This document shows, piece by piece, positions 1 through 5,542 of a stretch of DNA of 5,873 bases. The stretch's first letter is position 1; each line of letters opens with the position of its first letter. A program made the position numbers and the translations under genes. The DNA is from CAZZCP01 sp964653235 (GTDB taxonomy: Bacteria; Bdellovibrionota; Bdellovibrionia; Bdellovibrionales; UBA840): positions 1 through 5,873 of the forward strand of contig CAZZCP010000107.1 in assembly GCA_964653235.1 (NCBI GenBank). The letters are read 5' to 3'. The notes under the pieces are model-generated. The model had not been told where the DNA came from. It made no database searches and worked only from the letters and a program-made list of their open reading frames with translations.

Positions 1-55
1 TAGGCAGAGGTCTGCAAAACCTTCTACATCGGTTCGAATCCGGTCGCCACCTCCA
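1..55 (+). tRNA. tRNA-Cys (anticodon GCA), 5' end cut by window edge
   Basis: This is the 3' part of a tRNA, starting in the D loop. The anticodon stem pairs 7-11 with 19-23 (one G-T wobble), and the 7-base loop at 12-18 holds anticodon GCA at 14-16, which reads cysteine codons. A 4-base variable region (24-27) follows. The T stem pairs 28-32 with 40-44 around the loop ttcgaat. The 3' acceptor strand is 45-51, then discriminator T at 52 and an encoded CCA at 53-55. A U discriminator is a known identity element of tRNA-Cys and supports the call. The missing 5' acceptor and D-arm bases lie before the window. No strong terminator hairpin is visible just downstream. Confidence 0.95.
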
Positions 56-94
56 GATTTTCAAAGCGACAGCGAAAAAATCCAAAAACGGTCC

Positions 95-140
95 ATTCCG
101 GAGACATCGTTTACAGTTTATTCCGGAGACATACTTTACA
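95..140. repeat. Two tandem 21-bp repeats resembling an IS481-type insertion sequence end
   Basis: Copies at 95-115 and 120-140 share the core attccggagacat followed by two variable bases and tttaca. They differ at only two positions and have a 25-base period. On the minus strand each reads TGTAAA..ATGTCTCCGGAAT, beginning with TG as many transposon ends do. From memory, tandem motifs of this form occur at the termini of IS481-like elements; no database search was done. No transposase gene is present in the roughly 40 bases between the repeats and the tRNA, so if the match is right this is a solo or scar end. The 56-residue gene on the minus strand stops five bases away, at 145. Confidence 0.55.
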
Positions 141-144
141 CTTT

Positions 145-315
145 TTAACTCAGTTCAATTAGGTCTATAAATTGCTCCGAAACTTCGGCTCTATCATTTT
201 GGCGACGAATTTTTTTAGAGACTTTCTTGGCATCCTCACGATATCCCCAAAAGCCTCCTCTATTTTTGGCTCCGCTGTGCTCTTTTTTGGTCTTACACCC
301 CTTACCAAGAGACAT
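145..315 (-). CDS. Small basic protein of unknown function (56 aa), third gene of the toxin-antitoxin-like operon
   Basis: The ATG at 315 is chosen over the longer upstream reading because GAGGTGG lies six bases before it and the preceding gene stops at 317-319, giving a one-base gap typical of coupled translation. The product is rich in Lys/Arg and Gly. Its central motif, HSGAKNRGGFWGYREDAKK, is followed by SKKIRRQNDR and a short acidic tail. I have the impression that similar small 'GAKN-GG-WG-R' proteins recur in proteobacteria without known function, but this is recollection, not a search result. There is no signal peptide or membrane segment. A nucleic-acid-binding role would fit the basic composition and is inference only. 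It is the last gene of the operon and ends next to the insertion-sequence-like repeats. Confidence 0.7.
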   Translation of the reverse strand: MSLGKGCKTKKEHSGAKNRGGFWGYREDAKKVSKKIRRQNDRAEVSEQFIDLIELS

Positions 316-316
316 C

Positions 317-646
317 TTAAGCCACCTCACCCGTATTGATATCAATCTGAGTATCCGGGTAAAGAACAATGAGATAGCGAATCAGGCGATCCACAGTGAA
401 GTCTTCAATATTGTAGTGAAGTATCTTACTCATAACTCCTTCATCGAGGCTCAATTGTTGAGCTAGGGCCCTTTGGGTCAACTTATACTGGTTAAGATAA
501 ATGACAAACTTTTCACAGAGGGCATATTTCACACGCTCTACCGGCCCTGCCTCCTTAGCCAGTGGCCGAGACGCTTCAGTTTTATTTAAAAAGTTTCGAG
601 CTTCTTCCAACTCAGCAGCTGAAGGAAATTTTCTTTTCTTTCTCAT
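317..646 (-). CDS. XRE-family HTH protein, putative antitoxin
   Basis: A 109-aa protein with a basic N-terminus (MRKKRK) and an alanine/glutamate-rich region (10-40). A helix-turn-helix of the HTH_37/XRE type spans about 54-95: KLTQRALAQQLSLDEG, then VMSKILH as likely recognition helix, then a helix DRLIRYL. This arrangement, with 'DFTVDRLIRYLIVLYPDTQIDI' style C-terminal part, is usual in HigA-like antitoxins that follow their toxin gene and repress the operon. The start at 646 is supported by GAGGAGAT about six bases upstream, lying in the last codons of the upstream gene (stop 649-651, two-base gap). The likely role is neutralising the upstream product and binding the operon promoter. The fold is clear, while the antitoxin role rests on context. 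Confidence 0.8.
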   Translation of the reverse strand: MRKKRKFPSAAELEEARNFLNKTEASRPLAKEAGPVERVKYALCEKFVIYLNQYKLTQRALAQQLSLDEGVMSKILHYNIEDFTVDRLIRYLIVLYPDTQIDINTGEVA

Positions 647-648
647 TT

Positions 649-960
649 TTATCTCCTCGATACTCTAAATGCATTGATAACACCCAAATAATCATCACCA
701 AGGCACATCACAAGAACTAGTCGATAGGGTTTATCCTCATAATCGACCGGCTCTACTGTGAAATACTCATAAGTATTCTTTCTCATTTCGATAGGAAAGC
801 TTCGCCCATGAAGTGTTCCCACCAACTCCAAAATCAACTCGTCGCTCATCTCAGGATGTTTTTTCAAGTAGTGTTGATCAATAATAACAGAATTGAAATT
901 ACGTCCATTCAGTGTGATGTCTAAGAGGTATTCATTACGAGCCAACACAAAGTCCATCAT
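649..960 (-). CDS. Putative RelE/BrnT-like toxin, first gene of toxin-antitoxin operon
   Basis: A 103-aa protein with a predicted N-terminal strand (YLLDITLNGR). A helical stretch follows (HPEMSDELILELVGTLHGR, about 35-53). Two or three beta strands then end in LGVINAFRVSRR. This alpha-then-beta layout with an aromatic/Arg C-terminus resembles the RelE/ParE/BrnT superfamily in size and order, but I cannot assign a named family with certainty. Toxin-first order, the tiny gap to the HTH gene and the small size argue for a type II toxin, by inference. Catalytic residues cannot be assigned; H30, H35, R60, R80 and R99 are candidates. The start is not well supported: ATG codons at 960 and 957 lack a clear ribosome binding site, so a leaderless or weakly translated start is possible. 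Confidence 0.65.
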   Translation of the reverse strand: MMDFVLARNEYLLDITLNGRNFNSVIIDQHYLKKHPEMSDELILELVGTLHGRSFPIEMRKNTYEYFTVEPVDYEDKPYRLVLVMCLGDDYLGVINAFRVSRR

Positions 961-990
961 GAGCTAATTTGATAGATTTGTCAAACTATA
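956..990 (-). promoter_or_regulatory. Candidate promoter and operator of the toxin-antitoxin operon
   Basis: At 968-985 lies the imperfect palindrome tttgatagatttgtcaaa, with perfect five-base outer arms and 14 of 18 positions symmetric. It sits immediately upstream of the toxin start. On the minus strand it overlaps TTGACA (984-979), a perfect -35 match, but the base spacing would place the -10 (CATGAT, 961-956) on the start codon. Alternatively TATAGT at 990-985 is a -10 that would give a leader of about 18 bases. Either way the palindrome is well placed to be bound by the HTH protein for autoregulation. This is inference from position and symmetry only. Confidence 0.35.
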
Positions 991-1430
991 TCTCAGTTGT
1001 CCCAGGAGTGATTTACGACACAACAGATAAAAGATGGAGCTGCCCCAGCCGTGATCTCCAAAATCTGTGGCTGGAAAGACTTAAAAACCATGCAGAGGTA
1101 TATACAAGTGTTGCTCCCTATGTAGATCGCAGTAACAGTCTCAGATACTGGCATGGAGGAAACCAAATTAATGTTAGCGTTACACTCAACCTAGGTGAGT
1201 GGAATCATATAGCCTACACTGTGGATGGCGCGAATTTAAAAGTCTATTTCAATGGAGTTGAAGTTGGCTCTACGACAAGTTCGAGCACCAACAGTAGAAC
1301 CGCAATGAGTTTTGAAATTGGTGGTGATAACTGGGGGAGTCATTCATCAGTTCATGTTGATGAAGTTTCTTTTTGGAAAAGACCCCTATCTGCAGAAGAA
1401 ATTTTTACGATCTATGATACACAGAATTGA
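963..1430 (+). pseudogene. C-terminal fragment of a LamG-domain (concanavalin A-like) protein, 5' truncated
   Basis: The frame is open from just after a stop at 960-962 to the TGA at 1428-1430. It has no ATG before the region encoding RTAMSFEIG; the only early start is a TTG at 969 with no ribosome binding site. The second half is a clear LamG-like fold: SLRYWHGG, LGEWNHIAYTVDG, LKVYFNGVEVGS, MSFEIGGDN, then VDEVSFWKRPLSAEEI near the end. These are the usual strands of LamG/jellyroll lectin-like domains on secreted or surface proteins. About the first 35 residues (969-1070) do not look like a LamG start and lack a signal peptide. The natural reading is a surface protein whose front was lost by the rearrangement that placed the toxin-antitoxin operon beside it. 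A divergent short intact gene is less likely. Confidence 0.7.
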
Positions 1431-1435
1431 AAAAA

Positions 1436-2389
1436 TTAAGCCGCAGGAGCTCTTTTCGGTACAGCATCGATGTCAATTTGAATGGCAGCCAGTAAAAACT
1501 GAACTCCCAAAATAATAGGGAGTGCAACCAACATTACTGTTCCTGCACTATTGAAGACGCCTTCAGCAATTCCAAAGCTCCAACGGTATATACCAAATAG
1601 AATTCCAAAGAGTATAAAAGGTATGCCAACCAACAAGTAAACTGAGGCCATATTAAAATTGTATATGTAGTAGCTATAAAAAATTCTTTTCATCAGCCCT
1701 GCAATCAACTTGGGCGGAAAAGTAAATAAGGCCGAAAGCACACTGAGATTGCTTTTTTCATCGCCATAAATCGCAGCCATCGAAACATCTTGCACCACAC
1801 AGCGATTGATATTCAAGTGTATCAGAAGGTCGGTTTCAAAGAAGTAGCGCTTTGAGACTTTATGCAGTGGAATCTTTTTTAAAACGTCCAATCGAATCGC
1901 ACAATAGCCGTTGGTAGGATCTAGCATGGTCCAATAGCCTGAAGAAAGCTTTACAAAAAAAGATAAAAAACTATTACCAAGCAAGCGAATCTTTGGCATT
2001 TTTCGCAGAGCCTGAAAGTCTTGAAAGCGATTTCCTTTGGCATAATCTGCTCGTCCATCCATGAGTGGTTCAATCAGGGCTGCTATATTTTGCGGGTCCA
2101 TTTGGCCATCACCATCAAGCTTTACAATGATATCACTCTCAAGCTCAAGCGCGCGCAGGTAACCGCTAATTGTGGCGCCGCCAACTCCTTGATTCTTTTT
2201 ATGATAGAGAACCTCTAGATTCTTTATCTGTAGGGCTTCTGCTGCTTTGCCCGAATGCTCAGGACAATGATCATCCACCACAAGAATCTGATCAACAATC
2301 TCTGGCATTGCTTTTAGAACTGCCGGAAGCTGCTCGTTTACTTTATAGCAAGGTATTACTACACAAATCTTGTTCTTAGCATTAGTCAA
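1436..2389 (-). CDS. GT2 family glycosyltransferase, polyprenyl-phosphate sugar transferase type
   Basis: A 317-aa protein of DPM1/GtrB-like build: an N-terminal GT-A catalytic domain and two C-terminal membrane segments (about 248-269 and 283-304). Motifs are VVIPCYKV (10-17), VVDD (37-40), LDGDGQMDP (91-99, the DxD metal/nucleotide-sugar site), KGNRF (118-122), DPTNGYCAIR (157-166) and FFETDLL (183-189). Such enzymes transfer a hexose from a nucleotide sugar to undecaprenyl phosphate at the cytosolic face; the sugar cannot be told from sequence. I chose TTG at 2389 as start because AAGGAG lies six bases upstream and the catalytic domain begins eight codons later. A longer open frame reaches 2554, but its extra 55 residues overlap the upstream gene and do not resemble GT2. 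The start overlaps the upstream gene's stop by eight bases, implying coupled translation. The gene converges with the LamG fragment, five bases away, with no hairpin terminator between. Confidence 0.88.
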   Translation of the reverse strand: MTNAKNKICVVIPCYKVNEQLPAVLKAMPEIVDQILVVDDHCPEHSGKAAEALQIKNLEVLYHKKNQGVGGATISGYLRALELESDIIVKLDGDGQMDPQNIAALIEPLMDGRADYAKGNRFQDFQALRKMPKIRLLGNSFLSFFVKLSSGYWTMLDPTNGYCAIRLDVLKKIPLHKVSKRYFFETDLLIHLNINRCVVQDVSMAAIYGDEKSNLSVLSALFTFPPKLIAGLMKRIFYSYYIYNFNMASVYLLVGIPFILFGILFGIYRWSFGIAEGVFNSAGTVMLVALPIILGVQFLLAAIQIDIDAVPKRAPAA

Positions 2390-4538
2390 TCTTGTCTCCT
2401 TGAACTTTCCATATTTGATAGATTGGATTGCTTGCAACCAATTGAAAATAAGAAGAAGCTTTTTGCTGAATGTAGAGTTGAATAAAGACGGTGTCTGCCA
2501 TTTCATCAGAAAGCACCACACCATAGCCATTTTGTGGTCGCCACTGAAAGACAAAGCGCTTGTCGTAACTTAATGCTGAGTCGGTAATTTGCCCATTTGG
2601 AGTAAAGTATTTGATCTCATTTTTTATACCATAAGAACCAATGTAGCGAAAAACACCTTGCTTTCCACTTGCCATATAGCGCCCAGTTTGTGGGTCGATG
2701 ATGATCGATGGATTGCCAATTTTAGCATTTACTTCACGCAAGCCAGTAAAGTCCATAAAGAGTGGAAGGCCAATTGTTTTGCCGCTTGCTAGGTCGGCAT
2801 GTCCCTGCTTAAACCAAGCTGCAGTTTGCGTCATATAGCGATAGAGTAGCAAATAAACTGGTTTTTCTAACTTAGGGTACAAGAAGCTCAACCAGTCATC
2901 TACATTTTTGAGTGCTTCTGATGTTGGAAGTTTGCCTTTCTCTTCTTGCTCTTTAAGCCAGATTTTTGCTTCACTAGGCTGTTTTGAAAAAAGCTCCTCA
3001 ATAAATTGAAAGCTCGTTTTTGTATCAGAAAAAAAAGAATGAAAAACACGCATCCCTTCTATTCCGCGAACACTGTAAAACTGCATAAAATTGCCCGCCA
3101 GTGCTAGATGATTTACCGCTAAGGGATAATACAAATAAAAATACAACTCTCCATCAACAAACTCACCATCTGCATAATTGGCACGGTCAAGGTAGTAGCG
3201 TATTTGATAGCCAATATCTTTATCGGTCCAAATGCTGGCATCTGGAGGGGTATTTTGCTTTAGAGTAGTTAAAAGTGGCATATTGTCAAATGCGGCCGGC
3301 TTAGTATAACCATCTGTCAAAACGGGATGATTGCTCCAGATACTGATGCCGATCAATAAAAGACTTAACAGCAGTGCAAAGCCAGGTTTTATTTTCTTGG
3401 GTCGATCAAGAACAAACTGCAAAGCATAAGCAACACCAAGGGCCATAATTGGAGCTGAGAAAATAATAAAACGATTGCCAATGAGAAAAGGTGATACGGC
3501 AAGCGTTAGAGGCAAAATAAATATTAATGTGGACAAAGCTTTTTTAATCGTAAAAAGAATTATACCCAAAACAGAAACGGCAACAATTAGTGCATTATCA
3601 ATCGATTTTTCAATAAATAAAGATATTGTAACCGCCTCAAGCTCACCGATATCAAAGTTCTTCGGAAATTTCTGAAGCTCTGAGCTTACCAACAAATTAT
3701 AGTAAGCCTGAATTTGATCGCCGACCAGGTAGAGACAAAAAAGACCAAGAGCAAGCACAGCAGAGTATCGAATCAATGCTTTTGGACTTTTTATAAAAAA
3801 GATTGCAGCAACAGAAAAGGGAGCAAGAAAGGATAACAAGACCACACTGCGCCCCGTATTCCACCAAAAATAGAAAAACAGAGTATTGAGTGCTGCAAAG
3901 AGCAGATAATAATACTTTTTCTTCTCATTTAAAACAGCAAGGTAAATCAGGTAAGAATTCAAAAGCACTAAAATTACATTCAAACAGTCGGTGTCAAAAA
4001 CACCCAATCGAGTTCGAGCCGTATAAGACAAAGAAAGAATGCTAAGCAATGAAGCTGTAAGTGAAGAAAGCGGATGCAGCTGCAGAGCTTTACAAAGAAA
4101 GAAAACCAAAAGTGCTAAACTTGTAGATAGAATTCCAGGTAAAAAAATAGCAAGAGTTGCTAAAGGAATGCCCGTTAATTTATGAATAGCTGCGCCTAAA
4201 ATTGAAAGCATAGGAGGAAGCAAAGGCTCTTTGACTCCATTGGGAAAGCGCCGTTTTTTATCGACAGCATCATACTCTCCTTTGCTTAGACTCTTGGCCA
4301 CTTGCAAATAGTAGTAACTATCAAAGTTACCCATCTGGTACTCACCTTGATACTGAAAAATGGCTTTCTTTTCTGACCAATCTACAAAGTTTTCAAAACG
4401 TAAATAAAAAGAAAACAAGCAAATAAGAGTCAAACCGATCAAGGAAAAGTACTTATGAGAAGATAGACTCTCTAAAAAACTTTTTGGTGCCGCTTTCTTT
4501 TTTTTTGATCGCGCCTTTGTCTTCGATTTCTTTGCCAT
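2382..4538 (-). CDS. PglB/STT3-type oligosaccharyltransferase homologue (GT66) with altered acceptor motifs
   Basis: A 718-aa integral membrane GT-C enzyme, close in length to Campylobacter PglB (about 713). A lysine-rich cytosolic tail (1-19) precedes about a dozen hydrophobic segments between 31 and 401. A periplasmic domain follows (about 405-718). Compared with PglB from memory: NFDSYYYLQ (D73) matches the first catalytic Asp; RTRLGVFDTD (R175, D182, D184) matches PglB's R..SGYYDTD; DIGE (296-299) matches TIxE, with E299 as the catalytic Glu; GNRFIIFSAPIMALG (354-368) matches the R375 lipid-pyrophosphate region. The periplasmic domain also tracks PglB (IGYQIRYYLD, ADGE, YRYM, a matching C-terminal FIQLY..). 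However, WWDYG is replaced by WTDKDIG (437-443), and MxxI by MTQT (569-572). PglB transfers lipid-linked glycan to Asn; here the acceptor may differ. The start ATG is 14 bases after the upstream stop, with only a weak TAGG Shine-Dalgarno. Confidence 0.88.
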   Translation of the reverse strand: MAKKSKTKARSKKKKAAPKSFLESLSSHKYFSLIGLTLICLFSFYLRFENFVDWSEKKAIFQYQGEYQMGNFDSYYYLQVAKSLSKGEYDAVDKKRRFPNGVKEPLLPPMLSILGAAIHKLTGIPLATLAIFLPGILSTSLALLVFFLCKALQLHPLSSLTASLLSILSLSYTARTRLGVFDTDCLNVILVLLNSYLIYLAVLNEKKKYYYLLFAALNTLFFYFWWNTGRSVVLLSFLAPFSVAAIFFIKSPKALIRYSAVLALGLFCLYLVGDQIQAYYNLLVSSELQKFPKNFDIGELEAVTISLFIEKSIDNALIVAVSVLGIILFTIKKALSTLIFILPLTLAVSPFLIGNRFIIFSAPIMALGVAYALQFVLDRPKKIKPGFALLLSLLLIGISIWSNHPVLTDGYTKPAAFDNMPLLTTLKQNTPPDASIWTDKDIGYQIRYYLDRANYADGEFVDGELYFYLYYPLAVNHLALAGNFMQFYSVRGIEGMRVFHSFFSDTKTSFQFIEELFSKQPSEAKIWLKEQEEKGKLPTSEALKNVDDWLSFLYPKLEKPVYLLLYRYMTQTAAWFKQGHADLASGKTIGLPLFMDFTGLREVNAKIGNPSIIIDPQTGRYMASGKQGVFRYIGSYGIKNEIKYFTPNGQITDSALSYDKRFVFQWRPQNGYGVVLSDEMADTVFIQLYIQQKASSYFQLVASNPIYQIWKVQGDKID

Positions 4539-4552
4539 ATCGAAAAGCTTAC

Positions 4553-5239
4553 CTAAAGACTTGAGATTTCAGTAGTTTCGCTTTTGTGACGCGCTACAAA
4601 AACTTCAAATAAAAAGAATAGGCTTGAAATCGTCTCAACATCAAAAAAAGCTTTATGACTTTGCTTGATATTGAGAATGGTATTGAGATGATAGTGGCCT
4701 GAAAAACGATTGCCGGCGATCTTTCTACCCATTTTATAGAGAAAATTTTCTGTAGGTCCAGAGACAATCAGAAAGCCATCAGGCTTTAGTCGCTTTTGAA
4801 AGAGCGCTAAGTATTCGTCTAGATGATCAAGATGTTCTAAAACATCGAGTGCAACTATCACATCAAAGCCCTCAGTAAAACTCATATCTCTGATATCACC
4901 TTCTAAAAAAGAAATCTCTTGTGGAAAATCAACAAAGTCTCTCATCTTCTGCAAGGGATAAAGTGAAATATCAACCGCAGTAAGTCGATGCTTAGATTGA
5001 GCTAGCATATAGCTAAAAACACCAGAGCCAAAACCAAAGTCTAGAATGGAAGCTCGGCTTTTGTGTTGATTGATGTAATTGAGTGAAATCTCCAAACGCT
5101 TCCAAAACAAATAATCGATAAATGGGTTTCTATGGGCATAGGCCGGAATCGCCGCTTCGTCGATTTCTTCGCTCTTTTCTTGCGCAAGGGTTTGAAGGGC
5201 TGGCTTAAAAAGTTTTTTAGCCGATTTGAAGTGATTCAT
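4553..5239 (-). CDS. Class I SAM-dependent methyltransferase
   Basis: A 228-aa soluble protein of the Methyltransf_11/25 type. Seen in order: motif I ILDFGFGSGVF (65-75, the SAM-binding glycine loop); VDIS (89-92), whose Asp would hold the SAM ribose; LEGDIRDM (112-119); FDVIVALDVLEHL (125-137); and LKPDGFLIVSGP (141-152). The C-terminal third (160-228) is probably the substrate cap and has no recognised motif; SGHYHLN (170-176) could supply catalytic His residues. The substrate is unknown. As first gene of the operon with a GT2 and an oligosaccharyltransferase, O-methylation of a sugar or modification of a lipid-linked glycan is a reasonable inference. The ATG at 5239 has a poor Shine-Dalgarno (TAGGA about 14 bases upstream). 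Confidence 0.88.
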   Translation of the reverse strand: MNHFKSAKKLFKPALQTLAQEKSEEIDEAAIPAYAHRNPFIDYLFWKRLEISLNYINQHKSRASILDFGFGSGVFSYMLAQSKHRLTAVDISLYPLQKMRDFVDFPQEISFLEGDIRDMSFTEGFDVIVALDVLEHLDHLDEYLALFQKRLKPDGFLIVSGPTENFLYKMGRKIAGNRFSGHYHLNTILNIKQSHKAFFDVETISSLFFLFEVFVARHKSETTEISSL

Positions 5240-5287
5240 TGATTTTCATTTTTCCTATGTTCTTAGACTAAAAAAATAGAAGAAAAA

Positions 5288-5469
5288 TCACAAGAAATTT
5301 AATAACTGCTCTCTTTTGCTGTTGACTAGATGGCAGCTAGAAAAACTGGTCTTACAATTCATGCAATAGAATCTTTGAACTTTCTTAGAATCCGATTTTC
5401 GGAAAAATCTTCCGGATTTCACCTTATGTTTCGGCGTGGGTAGGAGGGATTGGAGCATTCTCGGCTCAT
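5288..5469 (-). pseudogene. Frameshifted remnant of a zinc-ribbon transposase N-terminus
   Basis: The best segment (about 5428-5288) reads VKSGRFFRKSDSKKVQRFYC then MNCKTSFSS. This is the pattern 'G.f.RksD...vqRf.C..C...FS' of the N-terminal zinc ribbon of several transposase families. The usual first Cys pair is missing in this frame. In another minus-strand frame just upstream, an ATG at 5469 opens MSRECSNPSYPRRNIR before a stop at 5419-5421. Joining the two gives a plausible ribbon start of the CxxP type, so a one-base shift around 5421-5435 probably broke the gene. No DDE catalytic domain follows: the frame ends at 5288, before the methyltransferase. This is a degraded fragment and not a working element. 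The exact family is not identified. Confidence 0.6.
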
Positions 5470-5542
5470 TCCTTCTAAAATAGCGAAAAAATGCCAGGTT
5501 TCTTGAGCTTACGAATGATCTCAGAAATTCTATCCACAGCAA

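Noticed and set aside
56..90. Possible terminator after the tRNA (gatttt ... aaaatc)
   Set aside because: Only a six-base A/T-rich stem with a large unpaired interior and no following T run.
335..346. Perfect 12-base palindrome attgatatcaat
   Set aside because: It lies inside the antitoxin coding region, in codons for the C-terminal IDI stretch, and is A/T-rich enough to arise by chance.
316..369. Extension of the 56-aa protein to an upstream ATG at 369 (74 aa)
   Set aside because: The added 18 residues overlap the antitoxin gene, while the ATG at 315 has its own GAGGTGG site and starts at the conserved-looking part.
2390..2554. N-terminal extension of the GT2 gene to an ATG at 2554
   Set aside because: The extra 55 residues overlap the oligosaccharyltransferase gene and resemble no GT2 N-terminus; the TTG at 2389 has a strong Shine-Dalgarno.
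5250..5300. Promoter for the glycosylation operon (TTGTGA with a TAGTCT 17 bases later, minus strand)
   Set aside because: The -10 matches consensus at only about three positions and the region is A/T-rich, so chance matches are expected.
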